DNA from: Chiridota heheva
Taxonomy: Eukaryota; Echinodermata; Holothuroidea; Apodida; Chiridotidae
Direction of reading: 5' to 3'
Length of the DNA: 64,000 nucleotides
Assembly: GCA_020152595.1 (NCBI GenBank)
Contig: JAIGNY010002222.1
Coordinates: 207,501-271,500 of the forward strand
Shown: positions 52,965 through 64,000 of the stretch, one piece after another
How the letters are laid out: every line of letters begins with the position of its first letter
Numbering within the stretch: the first letter of the stretch is position 1
Translations under genes and position numbers: made by a program
The notes under the pieces: generated by a model
Database searches by the model: none
What the model saw: only the letters and a program-made list of their open reading frames with translations
Told to the model about the DNA's origin: nothing

Positions 52965-53320
52965 TAAACTTTTATAAATCTTTGAAACATATCCACTCTA
53001 CTCCTTTTCACTGAAATGATTTCCAGGTATAATGTATTTCATCACACACACTTCAGTCCACGACAAACAATACCACAAGCATGTATTTTGTTTTACTGGC
53101 AGCCAGCCTAAAGTGACCTTATGGCAGAAGAAGATCCGGCAATGTTTGTGTGCACCACCGAAAACAGGCAAAATCTGCGGTTGGGGCATAAAGGACCATG
53201 TACACAATATGTTAGCAGTGTGTCTTCTTAATAACTAATTAGAAAAAGACCTTCATTGTTTTCAATGAATCTAATTAAATGAAAGAGTTGAATAAAGACA
53301 TTGTGATACCTATCATTTTT
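52965..53320. other. Intergenic; small unsupported frame
   Basis: A 68-residue frame at 53032-53238 is rich in Lys and Cys but matches no family I can name. No gene claimed. Confidence 0.4.
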
Positions 53321-53323
53321 TAA

Positions 53324-53590
53324 GCCATGAGAGGTGCAGTGGTTAAGAAGTCATGCAAAAGTACCGGGTTGAACTCCCGTTGCAATAAAGCACTGCGTTG
53401 TGTCCTTGAGCAAGACACTTTACTCGACTTGCTCCAGTCCACTCAGCTGTAAAATAAGTACCAGCACTGCTGGGGAATTAACCTGCGATGGACTGGCATT
53501 CCGTCCACGGGGAGTCATGTGCTCTCATCCGCTTGCATCGTGGAAACCCGGGATAAGCACCTAATGGCTCGGATGGATTTAACTTGTCTT
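53324..53590 (+). mobile_element. SINE copy (family C)
   Basis: The head GTGCAGTGGTTAAGAAGTC and the B-box-like GGGTTGAACTCCCG precede the body with TGTGTCCTTGAGCAAGACAC, CTCCAGTCCACTCAGCTG and GGAATTAACCTGCGATGG. The most complete copy of this family in the window. Confidence 0.75.
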
Positions 53591-53624
53591 AGCCATGAAG
53601 AAAAAAGAGCTGGTAATAATCCCC

Positions 53625-53790
53625 AATCCAAGCATTTTGCAAATGATTATGAGTTCATGACTCTCCCTAAACAGGACACCAGTCAATCACAGGTTTAACT
53701 CCCCAGCAATGCTGATCTACATTTACAGCTGACCACTGAAGAATGTGCCTTTCTCAAGAGTGCAGCATAATGCTGATAATGGGAATAAAC
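53625..53790 (-). mobile_element. SINE fragment (family C), antisense
   Basis: Inverted, diverged partial copy of the family C body (CAGGTTTAACTCCCCAGC, TTTACAGCTGACCACTG, CTTTCTCAAGAGTGCAGC) directly after the forward copy. Confidence 0.6.
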
Positions 53791-53882
53791 CCCATTGTCA
53801 TTTAATAAATAAGTTTTCCTGTTCATCAAATTTTCTTTTTTTTTCTTCAAACTTTAATAACTTGTAAACTTGAAAACTACCA

Positions 53883-54020
53883 GTTGTTGACTTGAGTCAC
53901 TGACTTAGACTCGAGTCACATTTTTTGACTTGTGACTTTTAAGTATCATAATCATAAAAGAGTCTTTGCCATACCTTTAATAAAATTCTAGCAGGAATAG
54001 ACTTTCCCATCATTTTCAGG
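53883..54020. repeat. Dispersed repeat with hAT-MITE end, copy 1
   Basis: The stretch GTTGTTGACTTGAGTCACTG through CTAGCAGGAATAGAC matches 54598-54726. Its beginning is the same family as the MITE at 31554. Confidence 0.75.
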
Positions 54021-54042
54021 GTCATTTTTTTTTCTGTATAAA

Positions 54043-54560
54043 CTAGAAGTTATAGTAAATATAAAAAAGTTTTTATTAAACAAAGCAAACAAAATGTTCA
54101 TGTGTGTATATATTTTCTTGAGATTTCTAAGAATTGAAATCCCATCAGATTTTCTTCCAAGTTCCCTGGATTGGCCAAAGAATTTGTGCCAAAAAGACAT
54201 TTAGCACAGTCTCTTGACCACTTCAAAGTCTTTTCTCATCCCTGCTCCTAGGTAGGAGGAAGGGAGCGAGCTTCCTCTTCCCAAAAAATTGAAATTATCT
54301 TAGTACACGCTGGTGACAGCCCATCATCTCTTCTGTTTAGGCGACCAAGACTTGATATCACTGTCCAAAAAGCATCAAGTAACTTGCCATCTTAGAAGGG
54401 CTCAATTACAGCGAGACATAGATTTTAACTTGTGGGGCAGGAGAAAGCATTTTGAACATTTTCAAGATCTGAAATTAAAGAAAGAAATATAAAGATAATT
54501 TAAAGCATTTTGAGGTGTTTCTAGTTCATACATCAGATTGTTTTAAATATAATCAAGCAA
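54043..54560. repeat. About 0.5-kb duplicated segment, copy 1
   Basis: Aligns nearly end to end with 56215-56680: AGAAGTTATAGTAAATATAA, AAAGTCTTTTCTCATCCCTG and ACTTGTGGGGCAGG are shared in order. Copy 1 has about 80 extra bases near 54300-54380. Confidence 0.9.
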
Positions 54561-54793
54561 TCAAAACTTTGATTACTCAGAAGTAGAGAACTACCAGAGT
54601 TGTTGACTCAAGTCACTGACTTAGACTCCAGTCACATTTTTTGACTATCATAATCATAAAAGAATCTTTACCATACATACCTCCAATCAAATTCTAGCAG
54701 GAATAAACTTTCCCATCATCTTCAGGGACTGAGATTTACAAAGCAATTAAGTATTATAAAAAGAGTGGGGTGATCGCCCAGTCATATTGTCTA

Positions 54794-55062
54794 CCAACTG
54801 TGGTGTAGCGGTTATCATACATGTCTACAGACCACGAGGCCCTGGGTTCAAGCCTGGGTTGGGTAGACACGCCAGTGCACCACAACTGGTTATCAAAGGC
54901 CGTGGACATTGACTTGGTTGTCGATGTTATGTCTGTCCGTACGTCGTACCTGTGTTCTCGTCTGGGTCGTATTAAGCGTTTCGTGATAGTATTGTTACTA
55001 TCATAACCGAATACACAGGCGACGACCCCGTCATTGTAATTGTGTGTTCACTCGTCGTCGTC
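54794..55062 (+). mobile_element. tRNA-headed SINE, complete copy
   Basis: The head has GTGTAGCGGTTATCAT (A-box-like) and GGGTTCAAGCCTGGG (B box), followed by a body starting CCAGTGCACCACAACTGG and ending near GTCGTCGTCG. The body matches 12296-12475 almost base for base. Confidence 0.8.
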
Positions 55063-55419
55063 GACCCAGTCATACAGCACAAATTCAACATAAATTAAAA
55101 ATTGATCAATCTTGAGCCATAACTCAAAAATTAAAAGGGTTCTTTCCAAAATATACAAAAGCTGATCTGATCAGATTTTAACCAATATAGGAGGGACGTG
55201 TGTGTAGATATTTAGAAAGTATGTTAGGTACCTGTAAGCCTGTGGAATTCCCCTGATCTTCGATAACTATTTTAGCTGTTTGAATGAATATGTGAGATAA
55301 GGGTTTGTGATTAAATGCGAAGGAATGGAATGGCTCAGGTCCCTTAATTGATCTGGAATAAGTATAAAATATACACTTTTCAAGTGTGAGTCAGCAATTT
55401 GAGGAAAACTAATTTAAAG

Positions 55420-55610
55420 AGAGACTCTTGTCTCACGATAATTGCTTGACCCGTCCCCAATAAATCTGATATATACTAGTACCATCACTTCCACAGTAGT
55501 AATTAATTGGCTTGTAAGAAGATTGTGTAAATAATTTGATCACTCGAAAACATTGGATTGTGGTGCAATTTTTATCTCTGCACTAACAGAGACACACAAC
55601 ATCTGGTCTT
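55420..55610. repeat. Dispersed repeat, copy 1
   Basis: TTAAAGAGAGACTC, GCTTGACC, TAATAAATTGGCTTGT-like and GGATTGT segments occur in the same order at 58485-58680. Diverged. Confidence 0.6.
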
Positions 55611-55829
55611 TTACATAATGTCACATGGCCGAAATTCTTGTGACCATAATGGACTGGGGGAATCTTATCGAACAATCAAATACTGCTTGGCTGTCACGCT
55701 TCACGCACGGTATGGAATCAAGCATTTGAAAAAGAAAAACAACTTAACAATACGTCGGCGGCATTCTACTTGAAGGTAATACACATGCGCATTCTTGCTG
55801 TTGAGTTTTCTTTCAAGAACTGGAGCTGA

Positions 55830-55970
55830 TTGGTTGGATGTCCCGGGTTCGTATCCCAGTGGGCTGCAACCAGTGAGTTCACAACTGGTTATTAAAGGCC
55901 GTGGCCATCTTGATATAACGTCCAGCTCTGGATGCTTTCTGGACGTTAATCCTTGCTATGTTATGCTATG
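55830..55970 (+). mobile_element. SINE-like fragment with shared core
   Basis: The B-box-like GGGTTCGTATCCCAG is followed by CACAACTGGTTATTAAAGG, the same core as in the SINE at 54794. The 3' part differs (CCAGCTCTGGATGC...). Confidence 0.6.
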
Positions 55971-56214
55971 CTAAAAGAAAAATTCCCCTAACAGTTAATT
56001 GTTTAAAGTAATCATGGTCGGCTAAAATCGGTTTGAAAAAGCACTGTTCAATCTTTTTTGCAGTCACGGACATGTAACTTGTAACAAGCCAGATGAATAT
56101 GAACATCACATGACCTGTGATGGATATTACTTTTGTTTTTAAAAAGTATATTTTTGTAAGAACAGTACCGTAATTTTCTTATTATATGATGTCATATATT
56201 TTTTTGCTGTATGA

Positions 56215-56680
56215 CCTAGAAGTTATAGTAAATATAAAAAGTTTTATTAAACAAAGCCAAACAAAATTTTCATGTGTGTATGTAATGTATTTTCTTGACA
56301 TTTCTATGAATTAAAATCCCCTTGATCTTCCACCAAGTTCCTTGGATTGATCAAAGAATTAAAATTACAATTTGTGCCAAAAAGACATTAAGCACAGTCT
56401 CTTGACCACTTCAAAGTCTTTTCTCATCCCTGCTCCTAGTTAGAAGCAGGAGGAAGGGAGCAAGCTTCATCTTCCCAAAAAATGAAAATATCTTTCTCAA
56501 GTACAGCGAGACAGATTTTAACTTGTGGGGCAGGGAAGTAGGAGAAAGCATTTTAAACATTTTCAAGGTGTAAAATCAAGGGAAAAAACATAAAAGCATT
56601 GAGAGGTGTTTTTCTGTTCATCACATCACATTCTTATAATGTATTGAAAATGATTTAAAATTTTGATTACTCATAAGTTG
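56215..56680. repeat. About 0.5-kb duplicated segment, copy 2
   Basis: Second copy of 54043-54560, same orientation, 2.2 kb away. Confidence 0.9.
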
Positions 56681-56689
56681 AAAACTACA

Positions 56690-58480
56690 CATGCTATTTT
56701 AAAACTATTAAACTCGGATTTTAATAATCTTTCTGTCAGTGGTTGAACATTTTGTACCTGTCCATAGATCTTAAATGTTTATCTGCGATAAAACATAGGA
56801 AAGCAAAAATATATATAAAAAATTCTTTCTTTAAAAAATAAATAATACTAATATAAAAAAAACCCATTGCCCTCTTTATTCTCTTTAGTTGGTCTGAAAA
56901 GGCCTATAATAGCTTGATATTCAGCGACACGTGAAGCTTTGAGCAAGTGTACAAATGTCGTGGAGAGTAAATTTCATAATTACGTTTTCAAATGCGTTTT
57001 GTCTGTTCATCAGGCCATTTAGCCTACAAGTCACTTCATTTGGCCTACAAGTCACTTCATTTGGCCGATCACTATTTCAAAAACTGTGGTACAGGTGGCC
57101 AACCTGCATATTTTACACGAGGTTCATTAGCAATTTTAATGTCATTTGAAGGAGAAATTTTACTTTCAAGGGATCCTTTTGTCCTTATTTTCTTATCAAA
57201 ATAAAAAGTGGAGCATCTGTCTCTCCCAGACCCCTCCCCCCTGATTTTCCAACCACGTGGCGCCGCGTCTGCTTTAGGAAGTTATTGTCTACCAATTCCA
57301 TTTTTTCCATCAATTGGCTCACCAGTGAAAATTAAAACGCCCTACTGTTTAGGTATTAACAAATAAATATTGGATGTAACAGAGAATAGGAGGAAAACCG
57401 TTAAGAAAAGTTGGAGGAAAATAACACTAATGAAAATTATTGGTGGTCCCATTATGCCCAGTTGCTTTCGACATCCCCCTTCTGTGGGTACCACTGCACA
57501 GTTAAGACACTACAGATAGGAGCCCACATCAATGAATTAACAAAAACAGAGCTAGCAGCCTGTTTATGCATTCACTCACTTTTGTCAGTTTGTGGAAACA
57601 AAATATTTCATTAATTCATACAAATTTTGATTCTGCTTCAGTTTGTCTCAAAATATTGATGACTGTATCCGCCTTCCGTCCTTATCTCAACTATTTTGGA
57701 GTTGCGTTATTGGCATATGAACCTTGATTAACCGAAAATGGAAACAACGCTTTAGACAATATGTATGGGTTCATTACTCTTTATCTTCAGCCCAGAAACT
57801 CTTTGAAATCAGGTCAAAGATTCATAATTATGACGGTTAGGCTCCAAGCTGCGTGTTCGCGTACACATGAATGGACTTCTATGGCACACGCTTTTAAATC
57901 ATGAATTATTTTGAATTATTAAGTTGTTTATTAAAGAGCTTATGTTTTGTATCGTTTGCTCGATAATTGTTGATCATTTCCGTACACATGCCGAACGGAA
58001 ACAGCTGAAAAATGAAACACTTATGAGGGACTTAGTAATCAGAAGTCAACATCCTCGAATCTAAAACTGTTTTTGTTTCAGCCTTTTCTGCTAAATGAGT
58101 AACAATTACAAATAAAAGAAATGAGACATATCGGCAGTAAATCATGTTAGATGCATATCGCTCAGTTTCCATCGTTAAACTGTTAGTTAGGATTATGTAA
58201 AAGATTGTTCTGCTTTTCAATTTTTCCGAGATAATAGGGATGATTACCTATACTTTCCATGCATGCTTCTAATAAATCTAGCTGTCCACCTTTGTAATAT
58301 ATCTCCCAACGTCACCCACATTATATTCTGACATAATTGTAAGCCTCACATACTTGTATGCGACCTTGCATAAACTTCAAAAGTTTAAACCGATTTATTA
58401 TGAAAAATACTAATTGCAAAATGTCGTTTCAACATGCCTATTGACAAAAGAGAAGTTATCATTGTGAAATAAGATTCACC
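56690..58480. other. Intergenic stretch, no gene seen
   Basis: A short 20-bp duplication (GCCTACAAGTCACTTCATTT) lies at 57020-57063. No coding sequence supported. Confidence 0.5.
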
Positions 58481-58484
58481 CTGC

Positions 58485-58680
58485 CGCCTTAAAGAGAAAA
58501 TCTTATCTCAATAAACTTGCTTGACCTTCACCAGTAAATTCGATCATACATTCATACCAGTAACGTCACCTCCGCTGCGGTAATAAATTGGCTTGTTTGT
58601 GGATGGTCGGTGATTTTGTAAACATTTCGACCAAACAGAAAGGTTGGATTGTATCGTGTTTCTGACCTGCACGGTGTTCA
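58485..58680. repeat. Dispersed repeat, copy 2
   Basis: Matches 55420-55610 in order, at lower identity. Confidence 0.6.
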
Positions 58681-59084
58681 CGTTAACACGACATTTTCCC
58701 CCTCCCCCAACATACACACCTCTTGTGATTCTCCAGCATCTCGTCAACTCCCGGGCTTTCGTAAGTCCACGGCCTTTCGTAAGTCCACGGCCTTCCGTCA
58801 ACCCATGTGCATTTCTTTCTTCTTTTTTCCATTTTTTCCCTTTTTTTTTTTTTAATCTGGAGCTAGGCCTACAGTACCGTAAGCGTCTCCCGACTCCGCC
58901 CTACACCCATAAGAACAACAATTGACTGACTCAAACAAAATACACCGGAGGACTATATTCTGCAACCAAACATTTTTTTACTTTCATTAAAAATTGATTA
59001 CAAATAAAAGTTTGACGAAATAACTCTTTAAATATGTGATTTCAGTTTGGGTCTCATTGCTTGATTGTTGCTGTTCGCGTCATA

Positions 59085-59519
59085 CATCAGTTGTAGCCTA
59101 TGGGCATACATCAGTTGTAACCTATGGGCATACAACAGTTGTAACCTATGGGCATACAACAGTTGTAACCTATAAGCATACATTAGTTGTAGCCTATCAT
59201 GGGCATACATCAGTTGTAGCATATGGGCATACATCAGTTGTAGCCTATGGGCATACATCAGTTGTAGCCTATGGGCATACATTAGTTGTAGCCTATGGGC
59301 ATACATCAGTTGTAGCCTATGGGCATACAACAGTTGTAACCAATGGGCATACATCAGTTGTAGCCTATGGGCATACATCAGTTGTAGCCTATGGGCATAC
59401 ATCATTTGGAGCCTATGGGCATACATCAGTTGTAGCCTATCGGCTGATCGGCATACATCAGTTGTAGCCCATGGACATACATCAGTTGTAGCCTATGGGC
59501 ATACATCAGTTGTAGCCTA
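59085..59519. repeat. 24-bp minisatellite, left block
   Basis: About eighteen copies with CATCAGTTGTAGCCTATGG core. On the minus strand the period of eight codons gives a repeated RLQLMYAH; not a gene. Confidence 0.95.
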
Positions 59520-60480
59520 TTATTATTATTATTAAATTATGTTTATATAGCACTCATTCCAGAAGAAAGCGCTAAGTGTTTTACAAGAGCATGGAAAATG
59601 AAAAGTTGATTACTTATCAATACATAAAAGAAACAAAATAAAAATGATTCAACACCTAAAACCCCCATAATAGGTAAAAGCTAAATATCAGCAGTATACG
59701 AATAAAAGAAATAATTAAGTTTTAAACATTCAGTTCAGATACATGAATAAAATAAAACTAAAAAAAAACACAAAACACTATGAGAAATAAAAAAGGTATC
59801 AAACAATTAAATGCATTAAAAGGTGAAACCTTGGGTGAATTTGTTTTATATTTAAAACATTAAAATAAGTCACTGAAATACTGTTTAAAAAAATGCGTTT
59901 TCAAATCACGTGTAAAAGAACTAAGTCAGTAAGTGATGGAGCATTTCTTATACATAAAGGGAGGGTATTCCATTCCTTAGGGGCAAAAACTTCAAAGGAG
60001 CGATAGCCAGTTTTACTGATACTTTTGGGAACTTGGAGAAGATTTTGATTGGAGGATCTAAGAGAGCGTACTGGTTTGTATACTTGAATGAGTTCAAGTA
60101 AATACTTTGGAGCGGTGCCTTGTAAACAATAAAAATCAATCAAAAAAACTTTAAAAGGCACACGGCATTCTATGGGCAACCAGTGAAGTGTAAAAAGAAT
60201 AAGTTTAATATGGTCTCTTAAGCTAGCTCTCATATTAATCTGGCAGCAGCATTCTGAACTACCTGTAGACGATGAATTAACGACTTATTTACACCAATTA
60301 AAAGACTATTAGCGTAATCAATCCTAGAAATTACAAGAGCCTGTATAAGAGTCCTAGTTGTATCAATATCTAAGAAGTGACGGATTTGAGCAATAGAACG
60401 CAAACTATACATAGCACTTTGACATTTTGCAGTAATGAAATTATGCATGGACATTTCTGAATAAAGAAAAGTGCGATAGG
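59520..60480 (-). pseudogene. L2-type LINE 3' part inserted in minisatellite
   Basis: The minus strand reads MHNFITAKCQSAMYSLRSIA, IRHFLDIDTTRTLIQALVIS, RIDYANSLLIGVNKSLIHRL and QVVQNAAARLI; after a frameshift come LHWLPIECRVPFKV, GTAPKYL, RSLRSSNQNLL and APKEWNTLPLCIRNAPS. The (TAA)n tail at 59520-59535 and a TATATAG stretch mark the 3' end, which touches the minisatellite directly. Confidence 0.88.
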
Positions 60481-60868
60481 TATAGGCATACATCAGTTGT
60501 AGCCTATGGGCATACATCAGTTGTAGCCTATGTGCATACATCAGTTGTAGCCTATGGGCATACATCAGTTGTAGCCTATGGGCATACATCAGTTGTAGCC
60601 TATGGGCATACATCAGTTGTAGCCTATGGGCATACATCAGTTGTAGCCTATGGGCATACGTCAGTTGTAGCCTATGGGCATACATTAGTTGTAGCCTATG
60701 GGCATACATCAGTTGTAACCTATGGGCATACAACAGTTGTAACCTATAGGCATACAGCAGTTGTAACCCTTGGGCATACATCAGTTGTAGCCTATGGGCA
60801 TACATCAGTTGTAGCCTATGGGCATACATCAGTTGTAGCCTATGGGCATACATCAGTTGTAGCCTATG
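60481..60868. repeat. 24-bp minisatellite, right block
   Basis: About sixteen copies of the same unit as the left block, directly adjoining the 5' end of the LINE fragment. Confidence 0.95.
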
Positions 60869-60869
60869 G

Positions 60870-63400
60870 CTGATTTTGATAACAAATTGAAGTTGCAACC
60901 TTTTCTTTATTTTCAGAACTTTGCAGCTGATGCAATCAATGCTCGATATATGAATATACAAATGATGATTTAAAAAAAATCATACAATGCAAATTACACA
61001 ATTTTACTCTGGAAAAGAAATAAAACAATGCTGAAAGGTATTAGGTGGTGACTGGGGACAATTGTAACACGGCTCAATTGTATAACAATAGTCATTGCGG
61101 AACCATATTAAGAGTATACATCCTTGTGATGCAATGTGCGCATGCGTGGAAAGTAAATTAGATTTGACCAAAATAAGGGACCAAACTTGGAATGCAATAA
61201 ACTTGCGAGGGCCAAGATCCGTCTGTCCGTAGTATCCTCAACCTCTCCAACGCCACTATAGTAAGTTCACAAAGCGTGACGTCATTCGCCCTATACAAGG
61301 CCGAAGGCCGAGAGTCGAAACTCTTATACCTCAGTGCGTGATACTTTTTGCTTCGTTCTCCACCAATATCGGTTCCTAATAATGACAATACTTTAGCGCA
61401 GCGTTAGATTGTAGATAGGCATGTATTGCACCTACTAACTGGGGCCTAACTGATAAGTATATTTTAAGAAAAATACTACGCGAACAACTTTTCTGATAAG
61501 GGATAAATTATTAAAACTAGTAGATGTCTTGAACAATTTCGATAAACCTAAAATAATGTGCTATCTTAATTGTGCCAGTTGTTGAAAAGTCTGAAGCTAG
61601 TTGTTGTAGGCCTAGGGGACCGACGTAAACGCTGACAAATATGGGCAATAATTTTAGTTTTATTTAGGAGCAATAATAAGTTGCTTATCAAATCTTATTT
61701 TATTCAGACATGTATGTAGCGATTGATTGCTTTCAAAAAGCGTCGCCGGGTAATCATGGGTCATTGTGTTGCCTAGCCAGGCTACAGTAACGCTAGTGTA
61801 ACTTAGGCCTACATTGTGTGAAACCACTTGCAATTTGGTAGCATAACGTTATGGCTATGCACATTACCACGGTATTGACTTGTAAATGTCTTGTCATGGT
61901 AAAAAAAGGCCATGCTTGAGAGGCAGCATTACAATTGTTAGCTAGGGTGGGGTGAGCATAAGACCAATATAGGCCTAGGTCTAATTAGTTTTATAGTTGG
62001 TTATCAACAAAACAATCATCAAACAAAGTTTAAACAGACTGACCAACTGACAAGTTAAGTGCCAAGTTGTTTAGATAGGTAAAATACAGTAGATCAAATT
62101 GCTCACTTATAACTTTAATTTCTATTTTAATCTAATTTTTAGTTTATTCACATTTTCTGTTCAACATCATTTACCAACAATTGCAAGCCCTAACTTCATA
62201 AAGTTTAACTTTAAAAATAATCATAAAACTTTTTGGAATAGGCCTATATGTTGTATTGCAGCCTGCATTTTTTATTCTATGTGTAAGTTACTTAATAAAG
62301 TTGCTTTCAATTTTTTTGCAAAAATTTCTCAAGTTCTCATGTTGGGAAGATAAAAAAGCTCCACTTGAAAATTTTGCTTCATGCAATTTCTCTTCTCATT
62401 GGTAGGCAATCTTTAGTTCTGCTCTCATTTGTTTTTGCTTTAGTATCCAATGAACAAATTATTACAGTGCAGTAGTATTCCGACTTTTATGTTGTGTGAT
62501 TGTTAAAAATCATTAACTGTACTACAGAGTACGAATATGTTATGAATGTAAATTAATTTTGTACCAGATATTAGTGAGTTGAATACCTGTATATCATTTT
62601 GTAGTACACAATACCCTGCCCAATTGTTTTCTGACTCCAGGCACTTGTATAATGATTTTTCTTGGCATTGGAATGTACTACTATCATGTTATGAGGATAT
62701 GACATGGTAATTTTAGTGTACCCTTTTTATACATAAAATGTTGTCTACCTAACCACAAAAAGACACAAACTCCAAATGAAAATTCAACATGAAAACCAGC
62801 AGACCAGGCTTTTATTTGCAGTAAACAGACATGAAAAATCACACTGTCTTTTACTAGGCTTAACTCAGTGGAATATAGGCCACACTTTACAACCATGGGG
62901 TCTATAGTTGATAGACTGCATAGGAAGAACCTCAGATTTGGTTGATTTCTGTTTGCTTCTTAAACACTCATATTGTGAAATGATAACATACTGTGGTATA
63001 TCTATATCAACATCACTTCACAAAGTTTGCTGATTTCAGCTAAAGCTGTAGTGATACGTGGAGGACTTAGGCAGTACGTTCATCCACAGATGTCTCATAA
63101 GGAAACTCAGGAATGTTTGTAAAGTTGATTACCAGTTGTTAAAGTTAAATTTATACAGGTGATCATTGCAGAAAATCAAAATTGTGATGTCAAAGCTTGT
63201 AAATTTGTTACCTCCACAATGAAGTCCCAATCCTCAATCACAAATGTACATGGAAATTTATAGAAATGATTTTCATAAGTTAATGGCAGAATAATATGTG
63301 TGTGTTGATCTGTTTTTAAAAACCTGAATTTACACACCATTTCATGTAACCTGTACCAGTTATTTAAGTCAATTGATGTATATTTCCTGTATTATTTACA
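60870..63400. other. Intergenic; possible regulatory segment near 61.2-61.4 kb
   Basis: No gene supported. 61190-61410 is richer in CpG than the surrounding DNA and holds the cAMP-response-type palindrome TGACGTCA at 61277-61284. 61600-62260 has several TAGGCCTA motifs. Confidence 0.35.
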
Positions 63401-63415
63401 AATTATTCTTTCTTT

Positions 63416-63502
63416 ACCCTACCCACACACAATTGAATTGTTTAAACCCTACCTACACACAATCGAATTATAACCCTACCTACACACAATTGAATTATTT
63501 AA
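63416..63502. repeat. Short tandem repeat, three copies
   Basis: Three copies of ACCCTACCTACACACAATTG followed by AATTATTTA-like spacer, period about 24-32. Confidence 0.8.
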
Positions 63503-64000
63503 CTGTTTAATGTGTACCCTTCAACACCAGAAAGTTTATAGGTTTGAGATGGGCATGGCAAACTACCAATTCATTGGGTTAAACCACATAAACTAATAAT
63601 AAGAGTTATTAGCTTTTCCTGACAAAATGAGCTCAATTGTAACACTGATTGCATGTGTCATAGTGCTAGTGTGTGAGTTATTTGCCTTCACCTTATGTTT
63701 GGCATAAATAATGTTGCCTTCACAAATATGGGTTATTTCATTTCCAGTATCCATGAATTCTTTGCCACGTTTTGTTTAAATTCAAGCAGTAAACACAAAT
63801 CACCAGACGATTTAAGTAGGTTTGGGCAGCTAATTTAAAGCAAATTATAGCCTAAATTCTTGTTAATGTTTTTCAAGTTCTAGCTTGCATGTAGTCTTGC
63901 AAAAATGTAGCTATTACTCATATCCCACAATACACTTTTTGACATTACTGGTGGCATTCGTGAGGCCGCAGACTAGTAAACAACAGCAATTCTACAATGT

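Noticed and set aside
53032-53238. Small Lys/Cys-rich frame after the piggyBac-like MITE
   Set aside because: Considered as a transposase C-terminal zinc motif, but the cysteine spacing does not fit and it lies outside the TTAA ends.
59085-60868. CRISPR-like regular repeat array
   Set aside because: Units are contiguous with no unique spacers, and the genome is animal; these are minisatellites. The same holds for the 20-, 22-, 23- and 32-bp arrays.
60230-60961. 243-residue minus-strand frame with RLQLMYAH repeats
   Set aside because: A 24-bp minisatellite fused by chance to an L2-type LINE remnant; not a repeat protein.
1-64000. A multi-gene system such as an operon or defence island
   Set aside because: Only one host gene can be supported; all other coding traces are retrotransposons.

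Overview
The window is animal nuclear DNA, most likely from a marine invertebrate deuterostome (echinoderm or hemichordate-like). This is inferred from one spliced gene with GT-AG introns, an AT-rich background, and dense non-LTR retrotransposons (L2/CR1, RTE and RNase H-bearing types), tRNA-headed SINEs, hAT- and piggyBac-like MITEs, a DIRS-like element and many minisatellites. There are no bacterial operons, CRISPR arrays or ribosome binding sites.

Only one host gene can be supported. It lies on the + strand from 11197 to 48467, has ten coding exons, and encodes a 578-residue mitochondrial carboxyltransferase of the methylcrotonoyl-CoA carboxylase beta (MCCC2) family. All nine exon junctions keep frame. 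The first nine exons lie in 11.2-36.3 kb. The last exon, ending in GVFRM-stop, is about 12 kb further on and is followed by an AATAAA signal. The N-terminal half keeps family motifs ([14 protein letters not shown]). The C-terminal half has lost the family GF-x-x-G loop and a second Gly-rich motif, so this looks like a divergent paralogue that may not be a normal carboxylase subunit.

Layout: 1-11 kb is intergenic, with small MITEs, a 33-bp tandem array and three broken LINE 3' ends. Intron 1 (11.6-13.2 kb) holds SINEs. Intron 3 (14.3-25.2 kb) holds a MITE inside a SINE, an RNase H-type LINE split by a nearly full-length antisense RTE-like LINE, a CR1-like LINE and a 22-bp minisatellite. Intron 5 has a second copy of that minisatellite and other tandem repeats. 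Intron 6 has a hAT MITE with a perfect 8-bp target duplication next to exon 7. Intron 8 has a TIR element inserted into a low-complexity repeat. Intron 9 (36.3-48.4 kb) holds a 20-bp array, a 2-kb 23-bp satellite with 414-bp higher-order structure lying between hAT-like ends, and a 7.8-kb DIRS-like element with inverted terminal repeats and an internal complementary region. Downstream, 48.5-64 kb is intergenic, with about 290-bp tandem repeats split by a MITE, a TTAA-flanked MITE, SINEs, a 0.5-kb duplication and a 24-bp minisatellite split by an L2-type LINE.

Exon calls rest on splice sites, frame and family similarity read by eye. Repeat-family names are by motif and structure; no database search was possible.
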